Shown here one piece after another: positions 15,883 to 25,232 of a stretch of DNA of 37,868 nucleotides. The stretch lies in contig JAGBTY010000029.1 in assembly GCA_017631085.1 (NCBI GenBank), positions 1-37,868 on the forward strand, given 5' to 3'. Below the pieces are notes generated by a model that was not told where the DNA came from, searched no databases, and saw nothing but the letters and a program-made list of their open reading frames with translations. The position numbers and the translations under genes are program-made. Positions within the stretch are counted from its first letter, which is position 1. The number at the start of each line of letters is the position of its first letter. The DNA comes from Clostridia bacterium (lineage in GTDB: Bacteria > Bacillota > Clostridia > Oscillospirales > CAG-272).

Positions 15883-15972
15883 TATCATTATCATTTACAT
15901 TATCATTATCATTTACATTATCATTTACATTATCATTTACATTATCATTATCATTTACATTATCATTATCAC
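15881..15972. repeat. ATTATC/ATTTAC hexanucleotide array
   Basis: About 92 bases are built from ATTATC and ATTTAC units in 12- and 18-base higher-order blocks, order 18-18-12-12-18-14. Such an array can slip during replication. It lies about 90 bases upstream of the ABC transporter -35 box and after the terminator of the oad-like genes. Confidence 0.85.
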
Positions 15973-15987
15973 TGCTGATTTCAGTGT

Positions 15988-16003
15988 GATATCTGCAGAT
16001 ATC
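15988..16003. other. 16-bp perfect palindrome
   Basis: GATATCTGCAGATATC is fully self-complementary and has no loop, more like a dimeric protein-binding site than an RNA hairpin. It sits between the hexanucleotide array and the terminator at 16036. Confidence 0.5.
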
Positions 16004-16035
16004 TGTCTGAATTCTGCACGACGATAGAACAAATC

Positions 16036-16069
16036 AAAAAGGCCGCCTCAAGCGAAGCGACCTTTTTTT
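16036..16069 (-). terminator. Terminator of the decarboxylase beta/small-subunit operon
   Basis: AAAAAGG.CGC and its partner form a GC-rich stem flanked by A and T runs, 19 bases past the stop codon at 16088. The minus-strand tail is a T run. The A/T symmetry could also let it work on the plus strand. Confidence 0.8.
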
Positions 16070-16087
16070 GCTTATTGATTATACTGT

Positions 16088-16267
16088 TCAATTGTTTTCG
16101 TTTTCTTCTTTTTTCTTTTTCTTCGCGGTCAAGCTGCCAAGACCGAGAACACTGAGAATGATAACGCCCATTACGATAAATATTCCGAGCATACCAAGTC
16201 CCATATATTTGAGGGAAGCAAGAAAACGGTTTATATCAATATTTGCAATAAGTTCAGAAAAATTCAT
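16088..16267 (-). CDS. 59-residue membrane protein, probable small (gamma/OadG-like) decarboxylase subunit
   Basis: The protein has one transmembrane helix (about residues 21-44: MGLGMLGIFIVMGVIILSVL), a short amphipathic N-terminus (MNFSELIANIDINRF) and a highly charged Lys/Glu/Asn tail. GGAG lies 6 bases before the ATG, and the gene starts 20 bases after the stop of the decarboxylase beta subunit, so the two are co-transcribed. Known OadG/MmdD-type gamma subunits are small, with one helix and a polar tail, and hold the beta and alpha subunits together. Size, topology and position fit, but similarity is too weak to be certain. Confidence 0.7.
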   Translation of the reverse strand: MNFSELIANIDINRFLASLKYMGLGMLGIFIVMGVIILSVLGLGSLTAKKKKKEENENN

Positions 16268-16287
16268 TGTATTCTCCTTTCAGCGTC

Positions 16288-17385
16288 TTACAGCATAAAG
16301 CTGAGTATAAGACCGCCTGCGATTACAGATGCGATCTGTCCCGATACGTTTACACCGATAGAGTGCATAAGCAAGAAGTTCTGGTTGTCCTCTGCAAGTC
16401 CCATCTTATGAACTACTCGTCCTGACATAGGAAATGCCGAGATACCTGCTGCGCCTATCATGGGGTTTATCTTTTCCTTGGAGAAGAGGTTGATCACCTT
16501 TGCAACGATAACTCCTCCTGCTGTGTCAAATATAAATGCGAAGAGTCCGAGTCCAAGGATAAGAAGTGTTGCGGGCTGAAGGAATTTATCTGCGGTCATC
16601 TGTGTAGCGACAGTAATACCGAGGAATATTGTGATAAGGTTTGCAAGTACCTTCTGTGCCGTTTCAGAAAGAGAGTTAAGAACTCCGCACTCACGAATAA
16701 GGTTACCGAACATGAGGAAGCCGAGAAGATCGATAGAGTCGGGAGCTACAAGTCCCGCAATAAGTGTAATGATTATAGGGAAAAGGATCCTTGTGGTCTT
16801 TGAGACCTCCTTTGCCTTGTAGGGCATGCGGATAAGTCTTTCCTTCTTGGTCGTGAGAAGCTTGATTATAGGGGGCTGAATGATCGGCACAAGTGCCATG
16901 TAGGAATATGCGGCTACCATTATAGCTCCCGTATATTGAGAATGGAGCTTTTGTGATACGACGATAGCCGTAGGTCCGTCTGCCGCGCCGATAATACCGA
17001 TAGAAGCCGCATCGGGAAGGTCAAAGAATATAGATGCCAGCGAGAAGGTCAGGAATATTCCAAACTGCGCCGCTGCACCGAATATCATAAGCTTTGGGTT
17101 TGAAAGTATCGGTCCGAAGTCTATCATAGCTCCGATTCCGATAAAGAGTATAAGTGGGAAAAGCTCGTTGGAAATACCTGCCTTGAACAGTGTGCCAAGA
17201 GCTCCGTGATATATCGCGGGAATGTTTACGATTATCGCTCCGAATCCCATTGGGAGAAGAAGTGTAGGCTCCATGTCCTTTTTGATCGCAAGGTAGATAA
17301 GCAAGCCTCCGATGAGCCACATTATGACTCTCTGCCAGCCGCCATCCTGAAACAGTTCGAGAATGCCTTCGTATAAGATCTCCAT
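16288..17385 (-). CDS. Na+-translocating decarboxylase beta subunit (OadB/MmdB/GcdB family)
   Basis: The 365-residue protein has about nine to eleven helices and the family signatures: FPLILFIGIGAMIDFGP (about 75), GAADGPTAIVVSQKL (D136 is the counterpart of the essential Na+-site Asp of OadB), GAAGISAFPMSGRVV and HSIGVNVSGQIASVIAGG near the end. The family uses the energy of biotin-dependent decarboxylation of oxaloacetate, methylmalonyl-CoA or glutaconyl-CoA to export Na+. The carboxyltransferase and biotin-carrier subunits are not in this window, so the substrate cannot be assigned. It is paired with the 59-residue protein downstream. AAAGG lies before the ATG. Confidence 0.92.
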   Translation of the reverse strand: MEILYEGILELFQDGGWQRVIMWLIGGLLIYLAIKKDMEPTLLLPMGFGAIIVNIPAIYHGALGTLFKAGISNELFPLILFIGIGAMIDFGPILSNPKLMIFGAAAQFGIFLTFSLASIFFDLPDAASIGIIGAADGPTAIVVSQKLHSQYTGAIMVAAYSYMALVPIIQPPIIKLLTTKKERLIRMPYKAKEVSKTTRILFPIIITLIAGLVAPDSIDLLGFLMFGNLIRECGVLNSLSETAQKVLANLITIFLGITVATQMTADKFLQPATLLILGLGLFAFIFDTAGGVIVAKVINLFSKEKINPMIGAAGISAFPMSGRVVHKMGLAEDNQNFLLMHSIGVNVSGQIASVIAGGLILSFML

Positions 17386-17412
17386 TTTTTATACCTTTCT
17401 TTATTTTTATTG

Positions 17413-17431
17413 AACCGATAATGTCGGTTGA
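17413..17431 (-). promoter_or_regulatory. Small hairpin in the leader of the decarboxylase beta gene
   Basis: AACCGA and TCGGTT pair around a 5-base loop, followed on the minus strand by AATAAAAATAAAG. It lies between the antiporter gene and the beta subunit gene. With no T-tract it is more likely a leader structure than a terminator. Confidence 0.4.
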
Positions 17432-17454
17432 TCACTTAAGTAATACATGTACAA

Positions 17455-17484
17455 TTTATACCGTGTTTATATGATAAACTGCAA
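17455..17484 (-). promoter_or_regulatory. Possible promoter of the decarboxylase beta operon
   Basis: On the minus strand TTGCAG (17479-17484) and TATAAA (17455-17460) are 18 bases apart, overlapping the end of the antiporter gene. Without it these genes would have to be read through from the antiporter. Confidence 0.35.
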
Positions 17485-18471
17485 TGTGCAAAACGCTGCG
17501 TATATGCTAAGTAAGATTATTCCCTGCACTCTTGAAAGCTTTCCTCTGATAAGTGTTGGAACGATAAGAAGGAGCATCACCCCAAGCATCACAGGGAGGT
17601 CAAGCACAAGAGATGCCGGCATTCCATTGATGGTAGATTCCGAAGGTACAGGGAACGGAGAAATAACCGTGGCAACTCCACTTACAAAAACGAGATTGAA
17701 AAGGTTCGCTCCTATAATGTTGCCCAAGGACAAAGCGCCGTGTCCCTTTATCAAGGAGGTTATCGCCGTAACAAATTCGGGAAGTGAAGTACCGAGAGCC
17801 ACGAACGTAAGAGCTATTACGGTATCAGGAACACCCAAGATCTCTGCTATTTTCGTACCGTTATCGACAAGCAGGTCTGCGCCAACAGCGATAATTGCCG
17901 CGCCTATCACAAGGAAAACGATATCCTTTATCATTCCCATACCCTTTTTGCCGCTATTCTCTACTTCCGACTCGGCTTGTGCCTCGACGTGCTCCTCAAT
18001 GTCACACGTGCGTGACATACCCTTTTTCATCTGAACAAGAGTGAGTGTGATATAGATAGCAAAGGTGCAAAGAAGCGCGATACCAACAATTCTGCTGAAT
18101 TCTCCGAAGAAATACGCAACAGACATATAGAACGCTGCCGCACCAAAGAAAAAGGATACCGGCAGAATGAGAGCCCGTCTGTCCGCTTTTCCTGGTTTTA
18201 TAGCCACTGTGACCGCGGCTATAAGTGAAGTATTACATATTATAGAACCGACGGCATTTCCGTAAGCCATACCTCCCGATCCTGCCATCGCTCCTCCCGC
18301 CGATACCATGACCTCGGGAAGTGTTGTTCCAATAGACACGACCGTAGCTCCTATTAAAAGCTCGGGAAGATGGAAGCGCCTCGCGATTCCCGATGCTCCG
18401 TCAACGAACCAGTCTCCGCCCTTAATGAGCATTACAAGTCCTACGGCAAACCATAAAATATTGATCCACAT
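17467..18471 (-). CDS. CaCA-family cation antiporter (YrbG-like Na+/Ca2+ or Mn2+ exchanger)
   Basis: The 334-residue protein has about ten helices and the two inverted alpha-repeats of the CaCA superfamily: IGTTLPEVMVSAGGAMAGSG with GNAVGSIICN (about 45-80), and ALGTSLPEFVTAITSLIKGHG with GNIIGANLFN (about 225-262). The acidic cytoplasmic loop between the halves (CDIEEHVEAQAESEVE, about 154-170) is a plausible regulatory segment. Usual substrates are Ca2+ against Na+ or H+, but a probable Mn2+-sensing riboswitch precedes the gene, which suggests Mn2+ export here (inferred). AAAGGAG is 8 bases upstream of the ATG. Confidence 0.9.
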   Translation of the reverse strand: MWINILWFAVGLVMLIKGGDWFVDGASGIARRFHLPELLIGATVVSIGTTLPEVMVSAGGAMAGSGGMAYGNAVGSIICNTSLIAAVTVAIKPGKADRRALILPVSFFFGAAAFYMSVAYFFGEFSRIVGIALLCTFAIYITLTLVQMKKGMSRTCDIEEHVEAQAESEVENSGKKGMGMIKDIVFLVIGAAIIAVGADLLVDNGTKIAEILGVPDTVIALTFVALGTSLPEFVTAITSLIKGHGALSLGNIIGANLFNLVFVSGVATVISPFPVPSESTINGMPASLVLDLPVMLGVMLLLIVPTLIRGKLSRVQGIILLSIYAAFCTLQFII

Positions 18472-18504
18472 TTTTTATTCTCCTTTTTATTATTCACATT
18501 AAAA

Positions 18505-18635
18505 AAGACTTTTATCACAAAGATCTCTCTGTGATAAAAGTCTTGTTTTAGACTACACCGTCTATGATAGCCCGGATTTAAAAAATCGTTCTGACGAGCT
18601 ACCAACAACCAAAGGCTGAAACTACTCCCTTTTAT
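18505..18635 (-). promoter_or_regulatory. Candidate yybP-ykoY (Mn2+) riboswitch of the CaCA antiporter
   Basis: Read on the minus strand, the leader starts with AAAAGGGAGTAG (about 18622-18633), the hallmark of the yybP-ykoY class. It continues with GCTCGTCAGAACG and CCGGGCTATC, resembling the two loop regions that form the metal site. A strong terminator hairpin follows (18505-18544: 15-bp stem AAGACTTTTATCACA with its complement, then TTTTTTAAT) 30 to 40 bases before the antiporter ATG. Genes known to be controlled by this class include cation antiporters and MntP/TerC-type exporters. The aptamer is recognised by eye; no covariance search was possible. Confidence 0.65.
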
Positions 18636-18662
18636 TCATTAATAGGTTGAAGTTATTTTATT

Positions 18663-19739
18663 TTAGTTAAAGTATCCCTCTCTGTAAAGAAGCTCTGCGA
18701 TAAGAACTGCTCCGCCTGCTGCTCCTCTAAGAGTATTATGGGAAAGACCTACGAACTTGTAGTCGTAAACCGTATCCTCGCGAAGACGTCCAACAGTCAC
18801 ACCCATACCGCCGTAAATATCACGGTCGAGAGCCGCTTGAGGACGGTTATCCTCCTCAAAGTAGGTTATGAACTGCTCTGGGGCGTGAGGAAGACCGAGC
18901 TCTTGAGGCTTACCCTTGAACTCTGCCCAAACCTTGAGTATCTCTTCCTTGGTGGGCTTGTTTTCAAATCTTACGAATACTGCCGCTGTATGTCCGTCGG
19001 TTACGGGAACGCGGATACACTGGGTGGTTATTACGGGGGCATCTGCCTTAACTATCTCACCGTTCTCTACCTTACCCCAAACGCGAAGAGGCTCTTGCTC
19101 ACTCTTTTCTTCCTCACCGCCGATATAGGGAATAACGTTATCTATCATTTCTGGCCATTCCTTAAAGGTCTTACCTGCACCAGAAATTGCCTGATATGTA
19201 GTAGCAACTACCTCCTTGATTCCGTACTTGCGTAAGGGTGTGAGCGCGGGAACGTAGGACTGGATAGAGCAGTTAGGCTTTACTGCAATAAATCCTCTCT
19301 TTGTTCCGAGTCTCTTTCTCTGCGCCTCGATAACTTCAAGGTGAGAATCGTTTATTTCCGGAATTACCATAGGAACGTCGGGAGTCCAACGGTTTGCGGA
19401 GTTATTGGAGACTACGGGGATCTCGTTCTTTGCGTAAAGCTCCTCAAGCGCCTTTATCTCGTCCTTCTTCATGTCGACCGCACAGAATACAAAACTTACA
19501 AGTTCTGCCATTTTGCTGACCTCAGATGCGTCGATAACGATCATATTCTTATACTGTTCGGGCATTGGAGTCTTAAGCTTCCAACGGTCACCTACTGCCT
19601 CTGCATAAGTCTTTCCTGCAGAACGGGCAGACGCGGCAAGAGCCGTTACCTCAAAATAGGGGTGTCCGTCAAGGAGTGTCAGAAATCGCTGACCTACCAT
19701 GCCTGTGGCGCCAACGACGCCGACCTTCATTTTTTCCAT
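18663..19739 (-). CDS. asd: Aspartate-semialdehyde dehydrogenase
   Basis: The 358-residue enzyme reduces L-aspartyl-4-phosphate to the semialdehyde with NADPH, the branch point to lysine/diaminopimelate, threonine and methionine. It shows the Rossmann loop GATGMVGQRF (10-19) and the active-site Cys157 in KPNCSIQ. AISGAGKTFKEWPEM follows, as in the archaeal/fungal-type enzyme rather than the classical enterobacterial one. I chose the ATG at 19739 because GCGAGGT lies 7 bases upstream; an in-frame ATG nine codons earlier has no such box. It has its own promoter, and its 3' end lies about 30 bases upstream of the riboswitch. Confidence 0.95.
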   Translation of the reverse strand: MEKMKVGVVGATGMVGQRFLTLLDGHPYFEVTALAASARSAGKTYAEAVGDRWKLKTPMPEQYKNMIVIDASEVSKMAELVSFVFCAVDMKKDEIKALEELYAKNEIPVVSNNSANRWTPDVPMVIPEINDSHLEVIEAQRKRLGTKRGFIAVKPNCSIQSYVPALTPLRKYGIKEVVATTYQAISGAGKTFKEWPEMIDNVIPYIGGEEEKSEQEPLRVWGKVENGEIVKADAPVITTQCIRVPVTDGHTAAVFVRFENKPTKEEILKVWAEFKGKPQELGLPHAPEQFITYFEEDNRPQAALDRDIYGGMGVTVGRLREDTVYDYKFVGLSHNTLRGAAGGAVLIAELLYREGYFN

Positions 19740-19781
19740 TATAATTACCTCGCTTTGAAAATACAAATGTATAACATTATT

Positions 19782-19810
19782 ATAATATCACATCATTACA
19801 AAAAAATCAA
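19782..19810 (-). promoter_or_regulatory. Promoter of asd
   Basis: TTGATT (19805-19810) and TATTAT (19782-19787) on the minus strand are 17 bases apart, in the gap after rsmI. Confidence 0.6.
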
Positions 19811-19844
19811 GTTTTTTTATAAAAAAAGATGTTTTTTTGGAGAT

Positions 19845-20729
19845 TTATTCTTCTAAAAGAATCTTGTAAAACTCGTTACGGCTCATTCCTCTGTCCTCTG
19901 CCGATCTCTTCATTGCTTCTTTTTTTGTCATTCCCTTTTTTTCATAATATGCAACCGCAGCGGAAGCTGTCATTCCGTCGGTCTCGGTAGCTCGATTTTT
20001 TATGTTTGCCACGTCGGAGCTACCCTCGACAACCAGAACGTACTCACCTCTCGGCTCTTTTTCGCTATAGAGCTCCACCGCATCCAAAAGTGTTATTCTC
20101 AATATCTCCTCGTTGAGCTTCGTCAGCTCTCTGCATACGGCTATCCGTCTATCTCCGCCGAGGGTATTTGCAAGGTCAGAGAGAGTTGTCTTCAACTTGT
20201 GGGGGGCTTCGTGAAGTATAACTGTTCTTTGCTCAAGGGCTATTTGCGAAAGGCGCTCTGCCCTTTCTTTTTTCTGCATAGGCAAAAAGCCTTCAAATAC
20301 AAACCTTACCGTAGGAAGCGCTGACAGTATAAGCGCGTCTATCCCCGCACAAGCACCCGGAACAGAGGTGACCTTTATTCCCCTATCGGCGCACAACGCT
20401 ACAAGGTCTGCACCTGGGTCCGAGATGCCGGGAGTTCCCGCATCAGTCACAAGAGCGCAGCTCTCGCCCGCCTCAAGTCTTTCACATATCCTCTCTCCCG
20501 CCTCGTGCTTATTATGCTCATGATATGAAACAAGAGTTGTTGAAATTTCAAAGTGTGAAAGAAGTCTCAAAGTATTTCTCGTATCCTCTGCCGCAACAAA
20601 ATCAGCTTCCGCTAATACTTTCAATGCTCTTTCACTGATATCAGAAAGATTTCCGATAGGTGTAGCCACAAGATAGAGCACTCCTGCCTCCACCCGATTC
20701 TTTTCTTCTCCTTTATTATGTAAAGCCAT
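19845..20729 (-). CDS. rsmI: 16S rRNA (cytidine1402-2'-O)-methyltransferase
   Basis: The 294-residue protein belongs to the tetrapyrrole-methylase fold group of RsmI. It begins LYLVATPIGNLSDISERAL and contains AAEDTRNTLRLLSHF, VTDAGTPGISDPGADLV and HEAPHKL, all characteristic. The C-terminal 55 residues form the small helical domain common in Firmicutes, ending MSRNEFYKILLEE. RsmI methylates the ribose of C1402 in 16S rRNA and helps decoding accuracy. The start at 20729 has AAGGAAGG 5 bases upstream; a longer frame to 20780 lacks a site. It is transcribed divergently from the amidase gene. Confidence 0.93.
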   Translation of the reverse strand: MALHNKGEEKNRVEAGVLYLVATPIGNLSDISERALKVLAEADFVAAEDTRNTLRLLSHFEISTTLVSYHEHNKHEAGERICERLEAGESCALVTDAGTPGISDPGADLVALCADRGIKVTSVPGACAGIDALILSALPTVRFVFEGFLPMQKKERAERLSQIALEQRTVILHEAPHKLKTTLSDLANTLGGDRRIAVCRELTKLNEEILRITLLDAVELYSEKEPRGEYVLVVEGSSDVANIKNRATETDGMTASAAVAYYEKKGMTKKEAMKRSAEDRGMSRNEFYKILLEE

Positions 20730-20837
20730 AATAGCCTTCCTTTCGATTTTTCTTTTCTCACCAAAGTTCCATAACTTCATATAATATTAGAGACGAACAA
20801 AAAGAAATCTCATAAAACACGAAGAAAGGGGAACGAT

Positions 20838-21401
20838 ATGGCGATAAAAATATATATTGACCAAGGTCACAATCCACAAAACCCCAACGCAGGTGCAGAG
20901 GGAAATGGACTTCGAGAGCAGGACATCGTTTTTCGTATAGGAGTAGAACTATATGAGCTTCTCTCCGCCAACGGAAACTTTGATGCCCGTCTTTCTCGTC
21001 CAAACGCAAGCTCGCAGATAGGCTCATCAAACAGTGAGAGTCTACGTCTGCGAGTTAATGAAGCAAACGCTTGGGGGGCAGATTATTTCATAAGCCTTCA
21101 TACCAATGCTTCGTCAAATTCATCGGCAACAGGCGTTGAAGCCTTTGCCTTCTCCCGTCCATCGAGAGCATTTGACCTGGGCGTCGATATTCTTTCGTCT
21201 CTGTCTGCCGCCACAGGACTTCGGAATCGCGGAATGCAGGCAAGAACGAACCTATACGTCTTAAGACGTACCGCAATGCCCGCAGTTCTCGTTGAACTTG
21301 GATTTATTACAAACCCCTCGGATGCCGCACTGATGAACGGCTCTCCTGAGCTGTTCGCAGAGGGAATATACAGGGGTATACTTGAATATACGGGATTTTG
21401 A
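20838..21401 (+). CDS. N-acetylmuramoyl-L-alanine amidase (Amidase_3), no signal peptide
   Basis: The 187-residue protein is a bare Amidase_3 catalytic domain that cuts the bond between N-acetylmuramic acid and the stem peptide. Zinc ligands are H11 (DQGHN), E27 (REQD) and H88 (SLHTNA), and the catalytic Glu is E153 (VELGFITNP). It has no leader peptide and no cell-wall binding repeat, as in the catalytic parts of CwlC-type sporulation amidases used inside the mother cell, or prophage endolysins. No phage genes are nearby. AAAGGGG lies 7 bases before the ATG. It converges with ligA, with only 5 bases between their stop codons. Confidence 0.9.
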   Translation: MAIKIYIDQGHNPQNPNAGAEGNGLREQDIVFRIGVELYELLSANGNFDARLSRPNASSQIGSSNSESLRLRVNEANAWGADYFISLHTNASSNSSATGVEAFAFSRPSRAFDLGVDILSSLSAATGLRNRGMQARTNLYVLRRTAMPAVLVELGFITNPSDAALMNGSPELFAEGIYRGILEYTGF

Positions 21402-21406
21402 TCAGC

Positions 21407-23437
<2,031 letters not shown>

Positions 23438-23457
23438 TTACTAATATAGCTATATAT

Positions 23458-23486
23458 ATTATACCCTATCTTCCCTTTTCTGTCAA
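23458..23486 (-). promoter_or_regulatory. Consensus promoter of ligA
   Basis: TTGACA (23481-23486) and TATAAT (23458-23463) on the minus strand, 17 bases apart. Confidence 0.85.
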
Positions 23487-23591
23487 TCAATAAAAAAATA
23501 TTCACTCAATTTCTTGTCCTCATGAATTAAGACGAGAGCCGTGACATAAAGATTAATTACTGGCTTTAAAAGGAGGCGAAGTTGTTAAGAT

Positions 23592-24587
23592 ATGATATGC
23601 TTTACCGTCCTGCTTCTCGTCCTTATCCTCGTAAATTCGGCATCTCATACGTACGAATATTTAGGAAGCTGTATTGCTTCCCGTTCACTTCACCCGGATA
23701 CCGCAATCGCTTTCGGTGCAATATGCAATTTTTTAGGAGGATTGATCATGCTCCCTCTCGGCTCGGAGGTAGCAAAAACTCTTTGTAAAATGATACAGCC
23801 GGTGGGCGATCCGGAAAAAGCTCTTTCGGCAATTTCGGCAGGAATACTTGCAACTCTTATTTTTTCGCTCGCATCTGTAAAGCTCCGACTTCCAACGGCA
23901 GAAACTCACAGTCTCCCCGCCGCTATAACGGGATCTGCTCTCGCTCTTGGCAGCGAGGAAATAATAATCGAACCACGGGTATGGGTACCAATTTTGGAAG
24001 GGGCATTTCTATCCACTATTCCCGTTTTCTTCCTTGGATTTCTTTTTCACTCCGTCATGCTTCGCTTTCTTTCGCACTTCAAGAGAAAACGTATGCTCGG
24101 TCTTTTTGGTATATCCATGCGACGCCTGAATGCAGGAAGCGGAGCTATACTTTACGGTGCCCAAAGCTCGCAAAGATACCTTGGAGTCTATGTACTTGGG
24201 CTATCTCTTTGGCAAAACGGAACAGGTCTTATAAAGGTCGTGATCCCTCAATCTCTTGGGATAATATGCGCGACGGTGGTAGCTTTGGGAACGCTTCTTG
24301 GGGGAATCGGTATCGTAAAAAGTGTATCTCGAGATCTTGCAAAGCTGGATTCAGTAGCAATGAGTGCGGCAGACGGAGCTTCATCTCTTATGATAAGTAT
24401 CTGCTCGATCCTCGGAATACCTGCGGATCTATCCTATTCAAAGGTATGCGGAGTTATGGGCGCAGGTATGTGCCGTCACCACGGAACTAATCTACGGATC
24501 GCAAAGCAAATGATATCTCTGTGGCTGATAAGCCTACCAATATGTGCTGTTCTCGGCTTTGTCCTCGCGCTTCCCTTTCGGGGATAA
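23592..24587 (+). CDS. PiT-family permease homologue lacking the GAND signatures
   Basis: The 331-residue protein has about nine to ten hydrophobic helices in two related halves and the general PiT pattern; ASRSLHPDTAIAFGAICNFLGGLIM follows the usual first motif. Where PiT proteins carry the conserved G-A-N-D-x-x-N (substrate and Na+ binding), this one has SASHTYE in the first half and MSAADGASS in the second, so the key Asn-Asp pair is missing in the first repeat and shifted in the second. It may have changed substrate. The paired DUF47 gene downstream supports a phosphate-type or other anion/metal transport system. The start is uncertain: AGGAGG lies 15 bases before the ATG, and no better in-frame start exists because a stop lies 6 bases upstream. 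Confidence 0.75.
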   Translation: MICFTVLLLVLILVNSASHTYEYLGSCIASRSLHPDTAIAFGAICNFLGGLIMLPLGSEVAKTLCKMIQPVGDPEKALSAISAGILATLIFSLASVKLRLPTAETHSLPAAITGSALALGSEEIIIEPRVWVPILEGAFLSTIPVFFLGFLFHSVMLRFLSHFKRKRMLGLFGISMRRLNAGSGAILYGAQSSQRYLGVYVLGLSLWQNGTGLIKVVIPQSLGIICATVVALGTLLGGIGIVKSVSRDLAKLDSVAMSAADGASSLMISICSILGIPADLSYSKVCGVMGAGMCRHHGTNLRIAKQMISLWLISLPICAVLGFVLALPFRG

Positions 24588-24619
24588 AAAGCCCCAACAA
24601 ATCCACGAGAGGTGAGATT

Positions 24620-25150
24620 ATGGCAAAATTTAATTATTTTGACACCATTGAGGCGCTTTCCGACCTCATGGAGCTGACGGTTCGTGAAGTGTTTGAAGAA
24701 AAAAAGAATCCCGCTCACATTCGTAACAGAGAAATTACAGATAGCACGAACAAAATGATATGTGAGCTTGAATCAAAGCTCTTTTCGGATTTTTTCCCTC
24801 CCCTTGAAAGAGCAGATATTGCCGCCTTTGCGCACTCCCTCGGTAGAGTAACGTCAGCCGCAGCATCAATAGAACGAAGATATCGTTTTTCGACGTCAGA
24901 TGCCGAGATATGCGTAAAGCTGGCAGAGCTTATAAACCAAAATGCCCATATGTTAAAAAAAATACGGAAGGCAGATGGAATACCGAACAGAGACAGCTTT
25001 CGAGCTCTTGCAAAAAAAGCCGATGAACAAAAGTCACGGGGCATAGCCTACAGCAAAGCAACCGAAAACCGTTCGGCTATCGAAGAGCTTATACGTGAGT
25101 TATCCTCTTGCTTCGACCGCCTTGTTGAGATAATGTTGAATAATATATAA
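24620..25150 (+). CDS. DUF47/PhoU-like partner of the PiT-type permease
   Basis: This 176-residue all-helical cytoplasmic protein has no transmembrane segment. It starts FNYFDTIEALSDLMELTVREV and carries the polar pattern ADIAAFAHSLGRVTSAAASIERR (about 72-95) in the position where DUF47 proteins have their metal-binding helix. DUF47 (PhoU-like) proteins are commonly encoded next to PiT permeases and probably gate or stabilise them. It begins 32 bases after the permease stop, with AGAGGTGAG before the ATG at 24620. A frame extending upstream to 24521 overlaps the permease and is not used. Confidence 0.8.
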   Translation: MAKFNYFDTIEALSDLMELTVREVFEEKKNPAHIRNREITDSTNKMICELESKLFSDFFPPLERADIAAFAHSLGRVTSAAASIERRYRFSTSDAEICVKLAELINQNAHMLKKIRKADGIPNRDSFRALAKKADEQKSRGIAYSKATENRSAIEELIRELSSCFDRLVEIMLNNI

Positions 25151-25177
25151 AATCGGAATCGATGCTCCCAAAAAGAC

Positions 25178-25223
25178 AAAAAGAGAGAACCTATCGGTCA
25201 TACACCGAAACATTCTCTCTTTT
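25178..25223. terminator. Bidirectional terminator between DUF47 and LicC-like genes
   Basis: An 11-bp stem (AAAAGAGAGAA with its complement) has flanking A and T runs on both sides and a short inner hairpin (CGGT/ACCG). It serves the converging DUF47 (plus) and cytidylyltransferase (minus) genes. Confidence 0.85.
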
Positions 25224-25232
25224 ATTTTTCTA

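Noticed and set aside
15881..15972. Possible CRISPR array or replication origin iterons
   Set aside because: No spacers, unit length only 6 to 18 bases, no replication initiator nearby.
20838..21401. Prophage endolysin
   Set aside because: The fold fits, but there are no holin, tail or other phage genes around it, and ligA and rsmI flank it.
23582..23788. Alternative TTG start and reading frame for the PiT-like gene, better placed after AGGAGG
   Set aside because: That frame ends early and lacks the permease sequence; the permease frame begins at 23592.
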